A DNA stretch of 64,000 bases from Deinococcus malanensis (GTDB lineage: Bacteria; Deinococcota; Deinococci; Deinococcales; Deinococcaceae), in contig NZ_BMPP01000016.1 in assembly GCF_014647655.1 (NCBI RefSeq), forward strand, positions 5,339-69,338, given 5' to 3'. This document shows positions 17,343 through 24,947 of this stretch, one piece after another. How positions within the stretch are numbered: the stretch's first letter is position 1; every line of letters starts with the position of its first letter. A program made the translations under genes and the position numbers. The notes beneath the pieces are model-generated. The model was given only the letters and a program-made list of their open reading frames with translations. It did no database searches and had not been told where the DNA came from.

Positions 17343-17768
17343 TCCAGCCGGGCCTGTCCGGGTTTGCGGTCAGTTACGCTGGGCCCCTCCAAGAAATTCA
17401 CGACGCCTCGCCCGCGGACGGTGGGGCTGGTGCCCTGTTTAGTTTTTTTACCGCGCATGCGGAGGTGCGCAGCGCTCCTCCGGAGGAATGACAGCAGCTG
17501 GTGATGGCGCAACTCGGGCGCTTGTTTGGACCGGCGGCGCTGCTGCCACGCTCCTATGAAGAGGTGGACTGGACCCGGGAGCGGCTGTCCAGTACCGCTC
17601 AGGATGAGGCACCACCGAAGGTGTTGCCGGCGTACGGCCATCCGCTGTTGCGTGACCCTGCACTGGACGGCCGTCTGTTCTGGGCTGGGGCAGAAACGTC
17701 GCCACTGGAGGGCGGCCTGCTGGGGAGCGCGGTGCAGTCCGGCGAGCACGCCGCGCGCCTGGTGCTGA
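17343..17768 (+). pseudogene. Flavin amine oxidase, C-terminal half with in-frame stop
   Basis: The frame reads GFAVSYAGPLQEIHDASPAD and AGALFSFFTAHAEVRSAPPE, then hits TGA at 17489-17491, then continues QQLVMAQLGRLFGPAALLPR, VLPAYGHPLLRDPAL and FWAGAETSPLEGGLLGSAVQ. The last block is the FAD-binding C-terminal motif of flavin monoamine oxidases (FWAGxExxxxGxxxGAVxSG). The N-terminal half, with the Rossmann motif, is missing. The TGA stands where Arg (CGA) would fit (PPEE-R-QQL), so a single C-to-T change explains it. Confidence 0.7.
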
Positions 17769-17794
17769 CGCGGCGTGCGGCGGAAGGAAGGGGG

Positions 17795-18010
17795 GGATGC
17801 CGAAGTGGTAGAGCAGGAGGCGGGCACTCACACCCAGCCATGAGGGTCATGCGGGCAGCCACACTCTCGAAGGGCTCACAGCTCGTCACCTCACGCCGGT
17901 AGTGCCGCCACAACATCTCAATGAGGTTGAGCCAAGGGCTGTACGTCGGTAAGTACAACAGCACCAATTGGCCCGCTGCGCCACGCACGACTGCCTCCAC
18001 CTCATCGTCC
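17795..18010 (-). mobile_element. IS630-type transposase remnant
   Basis: The minus strand encodes LVLLYLPTYSPWLNLIEMLW followed by RHYRREVTSCEPFESVAARM, the C-terminal end of an IS630-family DDE transposase. This motif (PxYSPxLNxIExxW) includes the catalytic Glu. The front of the transposase and clear terminal repeats are not seen. The remnant abuts the amine oxidase fragment directly, so it may have caused that truncation. Confidence 0.65.
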
Positions 18011-18114
18011 TCCAGGCGGGCGAGTCACCCAGCACATCCGGTGATCCGTCATGCCGGGAGGGCAGGCCGTGAAGAAGGCCGCGTGGGGTCAACATCTGCT
18101 GTTTTCGGGATCCG

Positions 18115-18654
18115 TCACGGGGAGGGCGCCGGGCTAGACGGCGGCGGGCTGCCGGGCGCGGCGTCCGACAGCCGGGCCAGGGCTCCTTTGTGGCGGCCGG
18201 ACAGGTCCGCGCTGCGCAGCACCGCAGCGGCCAGCAACGTCACGCCGAACCCGGCCGGCACGGCGGGGAACAGGACAGCGATCAGCAGGAGCAGCAGACC
18301 AGGGACAGCCAGTCCCCACACCCACTGGTCAAGCGGACGGCCCAGCACCTGCGACGCGCGCTGATGGCGCCGCAGGATCACGTAATCCTGGCGGGCACGG
18401 GAGTCGAGAATGGCGAGTTCAGCCTGCCAGCGGGCCTCGAGTTCAGTTTGTGCAGCGTGCAGGCGCGCACGGTGATCCGGGGCGAGCGCGTACGGCGTGC
18501 CGGGCGGGAAGTCCCTGAGCAGCCGCCGGATGTCCGCTTCGAGTGTCAGAATCCGGCGCATGGCCTGGACGCCCGGTTCATCGCGCAAGTCCTGCATGGG
18601 GGTCAGGCACTCGGCGATGAACGCGTCATGGAGACAGCGCAGCTCAGCCGACAT
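18115..18654 (-). CDS. Hypothetical membrane protein
   Basis: 179 residues: a helical N-terminal half with MSAELRCLHDAFIAECLTPM and a coiled-coil-like stretch (about 55-95), then two hydrophobic segments (VWGLAVPGLLLLLIAVLFPA and GFGVTLLAAAVLRSA), and a Pro/Ser tail. No family recognised. Its start overlaps the end of the upstream DUF4375 gene by 11 nt, so the two form an operon and may work together. Confidence 0.7.
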   Translation of the reverse strand: MSAELRCLHDAFIAECLTPMQDLRDEPGVQAMRRILTLEADIRRLLRDFPPGTPYALAPDHRARLHAAQTELEARWQAELAILDSRARQDYVILRRHQRASQVLGRPLDQWVWGLAVPGLLLLLIAVLFPAVPAGFGVTLLAAAVLRSADLSGRHKGALARLSDAAPGSPPPSSPAPSP

Positions 18655-19102
18655 GCAGGCCTACCGGGATGAAAGGCAAGTGGCGAGCGTGGCTGTTGAC
18701 GTACCGTTCCAGGCCATCGGGAATTTCGTCGTTGGACGCGTCCTGAAGCAGGCCCGTGAGGGTATCGAAGCGGTCGGTGCCGCTGGCTTCCATCCGGTCA
18801 AGCTGTTCGCGGCGCGGCTGCCACTCGGAACTGGACATCCCGCCGGGAAACAGGACGTTGGCATCCCGGAGGGCCTGCCCGGCGGTATGCACGCCAATCT
18901 GCTCCAGGGCTTCGACGGCGTGCGCCGCGTAATCACCGGAAGAGTTGTGATAGAAGCCGTACAGCCCGCCGAGCAGGATCTCCATGTTGGTGTTGATGAC
19001 CAGCCAGGTGACGCGTTCAACGGGATTGAGGCTGCCCAGGCCCTCCTGGCTGACCCGCAGGCTGAGGCCTTCGTAGTCGACGTTGGAAGCGGAGCCGGTC
19101 AT
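18644..19102 (-). CDS. DUF4375 (DMP19-like) protein
   Basis: 152 residues. The core NMEILLGGLYGFYHNSSGDY and AAHAVEALEQIGVHTAGQAL, then DANVLFPGG, matches the DMP19/DUF4375 domain, which generally reads NGGFxQFFxNxxGxxxxxAxxALxxIGA. Such proteins occur in polymorphic-toxin and immunity contexts, but no toxin is adjacent. Overlaps the downstream membrane-protein gene. Confidence 0.8.
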   Translation of the reverse strand: MTGSASNVDYEGLSLRVSQEGLGSLNPVERVTWLVINTNMEILLGGLYGFYHNSSGDYAAHAVEALEQIGVHTAGQALRDANVLFPGGMSSSEWQPRREQLDRMEASGTDRFDTLTGLLQDASNDEIPDGLERYVNSHARHLPFIPVGLHVG

Positions 19103-19111
19103 GCCGCAGTA

Positions 19112-19345
19112 TCACGCCCGTCCTGCGGGGCGCGCGATGAGATTTGCTTGGTCCGCCGGGTGTGGCACCCGGTTTCTCAAGGAAGGGTGAGCCGCCATGA
19201 CCAGGTCGCACAGCGGGACCAGGACGGTCAGGTAGGAAGCCTTCAGTTCCTTCGGCAAGGCCAACGGCCAGCTCCCTGGCGGTGCCTTCGGCGAAGTCCG
19301 GCAGCGCAGGAGAGCCGCACGATCCCCAATCTGATGTCCGGACAT
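19112..19345 (-). CDS. Hypothetical protein or gene remnant
   Basis: A 77-residue frame whose C-terminal half (LALPKELKASYLTVLVPLCD, LVMAAHPSLRNRVPHPADQA) reads as a genuine helical protein. The first 25 residues are less convincing, so it may be the tail of a lost gene. It lies directly upstream of the DUF4375 gene on the same strand. Confidence 0.4.
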   Translation of the reverse strand: MSGHQIGDRAALLRCRTSPKAPPGSWPLALPKELKASYLTVLVPLCDLVMAAHPSLRNRVPHPADQANLIARPAGRA

Positions 19346-19469
19346 GCCAACAATGCCGCAGATTAGGGACCAACATGAACTCCGAATCCGGTTGGCCCTC
19401 CACTCCAGGTCTGGTCAGAAGGCCAGCCCTGTGACTTCAGCCTGGCTTCCTGCGGCATCGCGCCAGGTG

Positions 19470-19532
19470 TTCGCGCAGAGCGATCCAGGGGTTGGGGCGA
19501 CGTTCGGGTTTACGCTGCCCGTGTCGCTGTAA
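19470..19532 (+). pseudogene. Histidine kinase C-terminal remnant
   Basis: SDPGVGATFGFTLPVSL followed by a stop matches the end of HATPase domains (xPGxGxTFxFxLP). Only this tail is left. Confidence 0.45.
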
Positions 19533-19669
19533 TCGTGCTGGCCCTGAAAAAGGGGCTTCATGCTGCGCGACATGCAGACCCACCCCTGACACGCTCAGTG
19601 CACCCCTGACGCACCTGACCTTTCCGCGAGACACAGGTGAGGTGAAATGCGCCAGACTACCGGCACATC

Positions 19670-20130
19670 ATGCGAACCGGCTTCATCCGGCATGTACTTC
19701 CGCTCCTCGCCTGGGGCGTGTACATCGCTGTGTTCCCCCGGCTGTACGCCACAGCCGATGTGGCCGCGACCGCGCTGGCGTACCTGAATTTCGCCGGAGC
19801 TGCCAGCGTTAACGGAGCATGAATGGGCCTGCTGCACGGTGCCCTGAGCATTCCAGCCATCGTGGCGGGCTTCTACCATGTGAATGGAATCATCGACGTG
19901 CCACCCCTGTTTAGGTGAGTGCGGTCGTGGGCATGCTGCTGGGCGCCCTGGTCGGGCACCTGCATGACCTGCGGGAAATCCTGGCTCATCAGGCCCGAAC
20001 GGACGCCCTGACCGGGCTGGTCAATCGCGCCACGTTCACATTTCAGCTCCAGCAGATGGTGGAACGCTCGCGCCGCACGGGCGAACTGATTACCGTCGCC
20101 TACATTGGCCTTGACCGGTTCGGGACGGAG
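19670..20130 (+). pseudogene. Membrane-anchored diguanylate cyclase, decayed
   Basis: The N-terminus MRTGFIRHVLPLLAWGVYIA is followed by in-frame TGA at 19820-19822. The frame then continues MGLLHGALSIPAIVAGFYHV to TGA at 19916, after which the coding sequence shifts frame (VVGMLLGALVGHLHDLREIL). It ends with the start of a GGDEF domain, ARTDALTGLVNRATF to TVAYIGLDRFG. The catalytic GGDEF loop is missing because the opposite-strand response regulator begins at the break. Two stops, a frameshift and truncation mean it is dead. Confidence 0.65.
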
Positions 20131-20562
20131 TCAGCGTTGCTTTCCGGCGGAGCCGTGCGCGATGCGGCTTTTCTGCCAGAAGCCGAGAAACTGGTCGATC
20201 TGCTGCAGGAAGTGACTAAAATCTCCTGCCTTGACCAGATAGGAGCTGGCATGCAGGGTGTACGCCTGCCGGACGTCCTCCTGTGCGTTGGAGGTCGAGA
20301 GCATCACTACAGGCAGCAAGGCCATCTCAGGGTCGGCTTTGAGCGCGTGAAGGACTTCGAAGCCGTTCATGCCGGGCATGTTGATGTCCAGCAGGATGAC
20401 GTCGGGCTGGATGACCCGGGCCCGCAGCATGTCCAGCGCAGTGGCGCCGTCAGAGACGCAAGTGAGGGTGCATTCCGGGCAGAGTTGATGGAAGGCTTCC
20501 TCGGCCAGCATCTGATCAGCTACGTTGTCATCGATCAGGAGGAAGTGCTGGAGGAGTTCCAT
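20131..20562 (-). CDS. Single-domain response regulator
   Basis: 143 residues, only a CheY-like receiver domain. The acidic pair is at LIDDN (residues 11-12), the phosphoacceptor Asp59 is in VILLDINMPG, the switch Ser/Thr is in VVMLSTSN and the Lys is in SSYLVKAGD. It resembles the Rcp1-type regulators that pair with bacteriophytochrome or GAF-type kinases, but the only kinases nearby are fragments. Intact, with its own start; the downstream break belongs to the opposite-strand GGDEF gene. Confidence 0.85.
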   Translation of the reverse strand: MELLQHFLLIDDNVADQMLAEEAFHQLCPECTLTCVSDGATALDMLRARVIQPDVILLDINMPGMNGFEVLHALKADPEMALLPVVMLSTSNAQEDVRQAYTLHASSYLVKAGDFSHFLQQIDQFLGFWQKSRIAHGSAGKQR

Positions 20563-20726
20563 GCCTTCAACCTAAAGGCTGGATGAAAGAGTGTATGAGA
20601 TAAACTTCACACTTTCGAGGAGAAAGGAGGGCGCCTGGACAGGGCGAACATGAACCTCAGGTTCCAGGCTTTATGGATGACCCAGTGCTCGAACAAAGTC
20701 AGACGATAATTCGGTTTACGTGACAC

Positions 20727-20996
20727 TCATGGTGCTGACGCAGCCTGACCGGTAACGTCCGGTATGACTGAAAATCCCAAGCCCGAGGAAAAGCTTTTGA
20801 CCAAGCCGTAACCGTCCGGCAAGTGGACATCCAGCACCACCACTGCTGGACATACCGTGGACAGCACTTGCCTACTTCCCGCCAGATCCGCGCATTCCAC
20901 GATGGTGTAGCCCGCGCGGATCAGCAGCACGCGCTGGAGGGTACGAATAGCTGTATTGTCCTCAACCAGCATGACGGTGGGCTTGAGCATGAGCAC
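20727..20996 (-). pseudogene. Truncated response regulator receiver domain
   Basis: MLKPTVMLVEDNTAIRTLQR and AVVVLDVHLPDGYGL give the first three strands of a receiver domain, with the acidic residues (VEDN) and phosphoacceptor Asp (VLDVHLPDG). The second half (switch residue, Lys, and any output domain) is replaced by unrelated sequence after about residue 68. Probably non-functional. Confidence 0.55.
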
Positions 20997-21107
20997 TCGT
21001 TATAAGTCAGAGGAGCACCAGCCGCGGTGAGGTTGCTCCCAGTTCCAACCGTCATCGAAGGCGCGTCCGTTCAAAGAAGCCGCAGAAGACGGCAGGCTCG
21101 TCGCAGT

Positions 21108-21563
21108 CTATGGAGCGAGGGCAGGTCGCACATCGAGAAACAACAACCCACCCCACATGATGATCAACGTCACCCCCTTCAGCGCTGCGCGGTGCTCCTG
21201 CACCCGCCACAGTTCAACCGTTCTCCAGGCGCAGACCACGATCAGCAGGGTGTGAACGATGACCGAAACCAGAACTCGATAAGCGCCCAGCCACGGGACG
21301 AAGAACTCAGCAAGGAGCACGGACAGCAGCACGAAACCCACGAAGCAAAGGACCGTCATCAATGCTTCTGCGTTCACGGGGTCCAGGCGCCAGGCGTGGG
21401 GCGCGAGCAGCTTCCTGACGGCCCGCTGGTCGTGCTGATCAAGAGGAGTGTTGAGGGTCGCGGCGGTCTGATGCAGGCGCTCCTCAGGAGCCACATGAAT
21501 GTCCGCAGTGGTGCAAGTGGCCGTGCTGTGGTCCTGAGCGGCGGGGCGCAGTCCTGATGTCAT
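21108..21563 (-). CDS. Hypothetical membrane protein
   Basis: About 151 residues. A soluble N-terminal half (starting MTSGLRPAAQDHSTATCTTA) precedes three hydrophobic segments: MTVLCFVGFVLLSVLLAEFF, VLVSVIVHTLLIVVCAW and GVTLIIMWGGLLFLDV. GTAAGGAC just before the ATG at 21563 favours this start over 21599. No known family. Confidence 0.65.
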   Translation of the reverse strand: MTSGLRPAAQDHSTATCTTADIHVAPEERLHQTAATLNTPLDQHDQRAVRKLLAPHAWRLDPVNAEALMTVLCFVGFVLLSVLLAEFFVPWLGAYRVLVSVIVHTLLIVVCAWRTVELWRVQEHRAALKGVTLIIMWGGLLFLDVRPALAP

Positions 21564-21770
21564 GTCCTTACCGTGCGGGGGCGCTGGGTGGGCACGCAAG
21601 CGGCAGCACTCCGGACGATCTCGAGTGGTCCTCGCCCGGGCGTTCCCCGTAGTTTCTGAGGGAAACGCCCACCGCCCGTCCCCGCATTGGGGGGAGACCT
21701 CTGCCTTACAGGCCTTACATCAAGCGTGGTATCTGGTACACCTTGTAATCTCTGGGCTTAGTGTGGAAAG

Positions 21771-22373
21771 GTGCCAAGGAACCCTGCCCTCACTCCGGCC
21801 AAACCATTCGTGGTCAGCGCGTTCACCAGACTGGTCGCCATGGCAGTGCTGGCTGGATGGGCGGGCAATCCAGCCATGATGGCACCCGCGTTCGCCCAGA
21901 ACCATGAGCAGACACCGCGGAGGGCAAGTGTGACAGGCCTGATCAGGCCTGCTGGTAGGCTGGTGGGTGTGGACGGTGTGCAGGTGCTGGCCCCTGCGCG
22001 CTGGCGGGCAGGCAACGTGCGAGGCACGAGTATGACGGTCGAACGGCTGCCGAGCACAGCTCTTCCTGTGCCGCTGGCTCCGGAGGTCAGGTTGGCTCTC
22101 CCCGTGTATGCCGTGCGGGTGACTCAAGACGTCCTCGCGGCAGACCGGGGACGGTTTCTCGTGAGGTTGCCCCTGGGTAAACTGGATCCGTCTCAGGTCG
22201 CGCCCCTGATTCTCCTGGCCGTGACCGTGGATGCCAAGCATCCGGTCATGCCCGACCGGCAGTGGGTCAGCGCCCCTCGGGCCAAGGTCAAGGGCGGATT
22301 TCTGGAATTTGAGGTCACAGGCTTCCTTGTGGATGAGGCCCTCTTGTTCGCTGCGGAGCACCTGGCGGACTGA
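21771..22373 (+). CDS. Exported hypothetical protein
   Basis: 200 residues with a probable signal peptide (FVVSAFTRLVAMAVLAGWAG, cleavage near APAFAQ). The mature protein is beta-rich (ASVTGLIRPAGRLVGVDGVQ, LPVYAVRVTQDVLAADRGRF). The GTG start has TAGTGT about 6 nt upstream and TTGTAA a further 16 nt away, so a leaderless transcript is likely. The 3' end overlaps the convergent small gene. No family recognised. Confidence 0.65.
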   Translation: MPRNPALTPAKPFVVSAFTRLVAMAVLAGWAGNPAMMAPAFAQNHEQTPRRASVTGLIRPAGRLVGVDGVQVLAPARWRAGNVRGTSMTVERLPSTALPVPLAPEVRLALPVYAVRVTQDVLAADRGRFLVRLPLGKLDPSQVAPLILLAVTVDAKHPVMPDRQWVSAPRAKVKGGFLEFEVTGFLVDEALLFAAEHLAD

Positions 22374-22536
22374 ACACTTCATTCGAAACTTTCAATACAG
22401 CGGGCTGGAGCGCGTACGGCCGTTTACCGCCTAAGCGTAGGGCCTCTTCGAACAGTGCTTGAGCCGTCAGGGTGGAGTGTTCCTGTGCATACAGGTTCTG
22501 TGCGGCTTTCAGGACGTATTCCCGGGCGTGTCGCAT
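22315..22536 (-). CDS. Small hypothetical protein
   Basis: 73 residues, starting MRHAREYVLKAAQNLYAQEH, with GGGAGG about 10 nt before the ATG. The first 48 residues are helical and convincing. The last 25 overlap the end of the convergent exported-protein gene and are low-complexity, so the natural C-terminus may have been lost. No family recognised. Confidence 0.45.
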   Translation of the reverse strand: MRHAREYVLKAAQNLYAQEHSTLTAQALFEEALRLGGKRPYALQPAVLKVSNEVFSPPGAPQRTRGPHPQGSL

Positions 22537-22836
22537 GGTAGGGTGCCTCCCGTGACGTCATCATGCCAGACCCACGCTGCGCCGAGCGCCTGAACGCGCA
22601 CGCGAGCGTCTCCACAACTTGCCGGGATCATCACGTTGGCGCGCTTCAGCGCCAGGCGCACCAGCTGTCTTGCAGGACAACTGACCGCGCTTACGTCCGA
22701 AAGGTCAGTTCCAGGACGCAGCGGGTTGGACCGCTCTCTATGGGGATCGCAGTCCTCTGATAGGGCAGGAACACGAAAGAAAACGACTTGCCCCGGCGGG
22801 GGTTTTCGCTAGCAGAGCAGCACCTTTTCCTGCAGA

Positions 22837-23004
22837 TCAGTGCCTTTTCCGGAAACTTTTAATTCGCTCCACCATAATAGCTAAGATGCATGTCGTCACT
22901 ACAAGTAATAGGCTTAGAACGGGATCTCTAGTTGATCCGAATACAACAGCGGCCATTATGATGGAAACAACTAAACTTAATCTCATGAATTTAGATTTGA
23001 ACAT
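22837..23004 (-). CDS. AT-rich small membrane protein, probably acquired
   Basis: A 55-residue protein (MFKSKFMRLSLVVSIIMAAV at the front, LSLLLVVTTCILAIMVERIK further on) with two hydrophobic helices and a basic tail (FRKRH). The gene and its upstream region are far more AT-rich than anything else here and use A/T-ending codons (AAA, TTA, ATA, TCT), which points to recent transfer. An AT-rich promoter-like stretch (TATAAA) lies just upstream. The ribosome site is weak. It could be a toxin-like or phage-like peptide, which is inference. Confidence 0.55.
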   Translation of the reverse strand: MFKSKFMRLSLVVSIIMAAVVFGSTRDPVLSLLLVVTTCILAIMVERIKSFRKRH

Positions 23005-23051
23005 CATTCCATTTTATATGATGTTCGTGACTTTTCAGCACTACACGTCTT

Positions 23052-23225
23052 TTACGGCTTAGCGGGACGCTGCCGATCACGCCGTGCGCCCAGAGCAATG
23101 AAGGTCAGGATGCCAGCCAATCCCAGGAGGACCGTCGCTGTAATCCAGCCCGCCTGGAGGGCAAGCAAGCTCGTGAGGATTGCGACTGCCCCATAAGCGA
23201 ACCAAGCGCTCCCGAGGGTCCCCAC
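23052..23225 (-). CDS. Small membrane protein
   Basis: A 57-residue protein from a GTG start: two hydrophobic helices (AWFAYGAVAILTSLLAL and ITATVLLGLAGILTFIALGA) and a basic tail (RRDRQRPAKP). The frame is open upstream to a stop, but that stretch forms the hairpin at 23253-23298, so the GTG is the best start. It is a tandem neighbour of the AT-rich membrane protein but has normal GC-rich codon use. Confidence 0.5.
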   Translation of the reverse strand: MGTLGSAWFAYGAVAILTSLLALQAGWITATVLLGLAGILTFIALGARRDRQRPAKP

Positions 23226-23252
23226 CTTCCCGGGCCGTTCTGAGGAACTGTT

Positions 23253-23298
23253 GCTGACGCTCTGGCCCTGCGGTGCCAGTCCGGGCCAGAGCGTCAGC
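23253..23298. terminator. Perfect 16-bp hairpin
   Basis: GCTGACGCTCTGGCCC (23253-23268) and its exact complement at 23283-23298 flank a 14-nt loop. It starts 6 nt past the stop of the small secreted-protein gene on the minus strand, so it most likely terminates that gene. Confidence 0.65.
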
Positions 23299-23303
23299 GT
23301 GTC

Positions 23304-23438
23304 TTAGCGCCTGCCGGTGGCCTGAAGAGAAGCGCAGATGTTCAGGCTGCGCTCAGTGACCGCGAGGAGAGCCTTGAGCAGGGGGGGTGTGGCTGCGGCC
23401 GTGCCGGTGAGGGTGAGGAGCGTCAGGAGGGTGCGCAT
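23304..23438 (-). CDS. Small secreted peptide
   Basis: A 44-residue product (MRTLLTLLTLTGTAAATPPL, then LKALLAVTERSLNICASLQA). The N-terminus is a short signal-like segment with a possible cleavage after AAA. The remainder is an amphipathic helix with one Cys. It ends just before a perfect hairpin. Weak ribosome site. Function unknown. Confidence 0.4.
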   Translation of the reverse strand: MRTLLTLLTLTGTAAATPPLLKALLAVTERSLNICASLQATGRR

Positions 23439-23572
23439 CTTAAGCAGTGTGACGTGCTCTTGGGTGGGTTGTTGAGGCGGTGCTTCGGCCTCTTCGTTCC
23501 TTGTTTATTTAAGAATATATCCTTCCGTATTCTCCTTTCCTCCGCGGCCTCTCTCCTTGTTTACAACCCCCC

Positions 23573-23811
23573 TGTTTTCCCCCATGCTCTTGCACCTGCT
23601 TGAGCATGCTGAACCCCATCAGCCCCGAGCTTGTTCCGCGATGCTCAGGGGGAAGTCAGGTCCAGCAGCATTCGCCTGAACCCCACTGAATGTGTTCTCG
23701 CCTGCTTGTGCTTGTGCTGGAGCTTGAGGAACGGCCGCGTTCCGCTGACGCCAGCGTGAAATCAGAGTCTGGAGAGCATCCCGCACGCGGGATGCAAGGG
23801 GAAAGCAGGCA
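23573..23811. repeat. Noncoding repeat, copy A
   Basis: The first copy of a tandem imperfect repeat. Shared blocks with copy B, in order: TTTTCCCC(C)ATGCT, GCTTGAGC then TGCTGAACCCCA, CGAGC then GTTCCGC, a block ending GGAACNG, GCGT/GGGTGAAA, and the palindrome GCATCCCGC-AC-GCGGGATGC (23776-23795) followed by (A/G)GGGGAAAGCAGGC. No frame is conserved between copies, so it is not coding. Confidence 0.7.
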
Positions 23812-23863
23812 CATCCCTGCCTCCTTTCCTCCTTTCCCAAACCCCGTCCCCTACTCCCCACCC

Positions 23864-24206
23864 TGCTTTTCCCCATGCTGTCGTGCCAGCTTGAGCTTGC
23901 TGAACCCCACCAGGTTCGAGCCCGTTCCGCCATGCCGACGCGTGAACCAGAGACAACAGCACTTGCCTGAGCTGCACTGCGTCTGTTCCCGCTTGCTTAT
24001 GCCTGGGCTGCAGCTTGGGGAACAGTAGTGTTCTCTTGATTTCGTGCTCAGCTGAGCGCCAGGGTGCTTCCCGGCTGAACTGAAGCGGAGTGGTGTGAAG
24101 CTCCTGCCTGGGCTAAGGCTTGGATGAGGAGCCTGCGAGGGACGCCGGGGTGAAAAGTGGAGTCTTGAGAGCATCCCGCACGCGGGATGCAGGGGGAAAG
24201 CAGGCG
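23864..24206. repeat. Noncoding repeat, copy B
   Basis: The second copy, in the same orientation as copy A and about 100 nt longer because of an insertion in the middle (about 24040-24140). The terminal palindrome GCATCCCGC-AC-GCGGGATGC recurs identically at 24171-24190. Deinococcus genomes are known to carry families of small noncoding repeats; whether this belongs to one was not testable here. Confidence 0.7.
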
Positions 24207-24310
24207 CAGGGAAAGGGAGATCACGGTGTAGCGGGAGATGGGAGGTGGGGATAGAGGTATATTCTGACAAGTACCGGTTGCAAAAGGATAACCCGACCAA
24301 GAAGTACTCC

Positions 24311-24667
24311 TCATGCCAACGCTTCAATCCGATCCAGATACACCTGCAACAACCGGTGCGTCGGCAACAGCGCCTCAATACGCGGCCACGTCGCTTCCAG
24401 AAACGCCCGCATCTCCCGCGCCCGCAGATTCCCACAATGCAGCCTCACCACCCACGGAGGCGGCACATCCAGAGCCAGCATCCGATCCGTAAAATCCGCA
24501 TCCTTCGTCACCAGCACCAGAGCGTGCTCCGTCGCATACGTCCACAACGCGAGATCACTCTGATCCCCTCCCAGGTCACGTGCGTGCACTACCAGAACGT
24601 CAGGCCCAAAGCCCGCCTTCAGCCGCGGCGAGAGATTCTCGTCCAGCAAGTAGCCCCCTGGATTCAA
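24311..24667 (-). CDS. DUF5615 PIN-like toxin
   Basis: 118 residues. The start (GGYLLDENLSPRL), the middle (VLVVHARDLGGDQSDLALW) and LVLVTKDADFTDRML give the conserved acidic residues (LDEN, ARD, KDxDF) of the PIN-like RNase fold in DUF5615. Such proteins are VapC-like toxins that cleave RNA. The start codon overlaps the stop of the upstream DUF433 gene (ATGA), the usual antitoxin-first arrangement. Confidence 0.85.
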   Translation of the reverse strand: MNPGGYLLDENLSPRLKAGFGPDVLVVHARDLGGDQSDLALWTYATEHALVLVTKDADFTDRMLALDVPPPWVVRLHCGNLRAREMRAFLEATWPRIEALLPTHRLLQVYLDRIEALA

Positions 24668-24888
24668 GCGATCTTCTCAAGCGTGAATTGATGAGCCAGC
24701 AGGCGAGACGAATACGCCAGGCACGCCAGAATATCCTCGCGGGTCAGCGAAGGGTATTCCTCCAGGACATCCTCGACACTGTCTCCGGCCGCCAGAAACT
24801 CCACGATGGTCTGCGCGGTGATGCGAGTCCCCCGCACGGTCGGTCGTCCATTACAGATATTCGGGTCGATCACGATCCGCTCGTTCAT
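24664..24888 (-). CDS. DUF433 antitoxin
   Basis: 74 residues: MNERIVIDPNICNGRPTVRG, TRITAQTIVEFLAAGDSVED and YPSLTREDILACLAY. This is the complete DUF433 winged-helix domain, the DNA-binding antitoxin partner of DUF5615 toxins and probably the autoregulator of the pair. GAGGG precedes the ATG. Translation of the toxin is coupled through a 4-nt overlap. Confidence 0.85.
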   Translation of the reverse strand: MNERIVIDPNICNGRPTVRGTRITAQTIVEFLAAGDSVEDVLEEYPSLTREDILACLAYSSRLLAHQFTLEKIA

Positions 24889-24947
24889 GCCCTCAGCCTA
24901 CGACCCAAAGCAACACTCCGCCTAGAGGTCATTCTTCGCAATTCTCC

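Noticed and set aside
23762..24435. Minus-strand ORFs across the noncoding repeat
   Set aside because: Their sequences differ between the two repeat copies except where the DNA itself is repeated, and they change frame relative to each other, so they are not genes.
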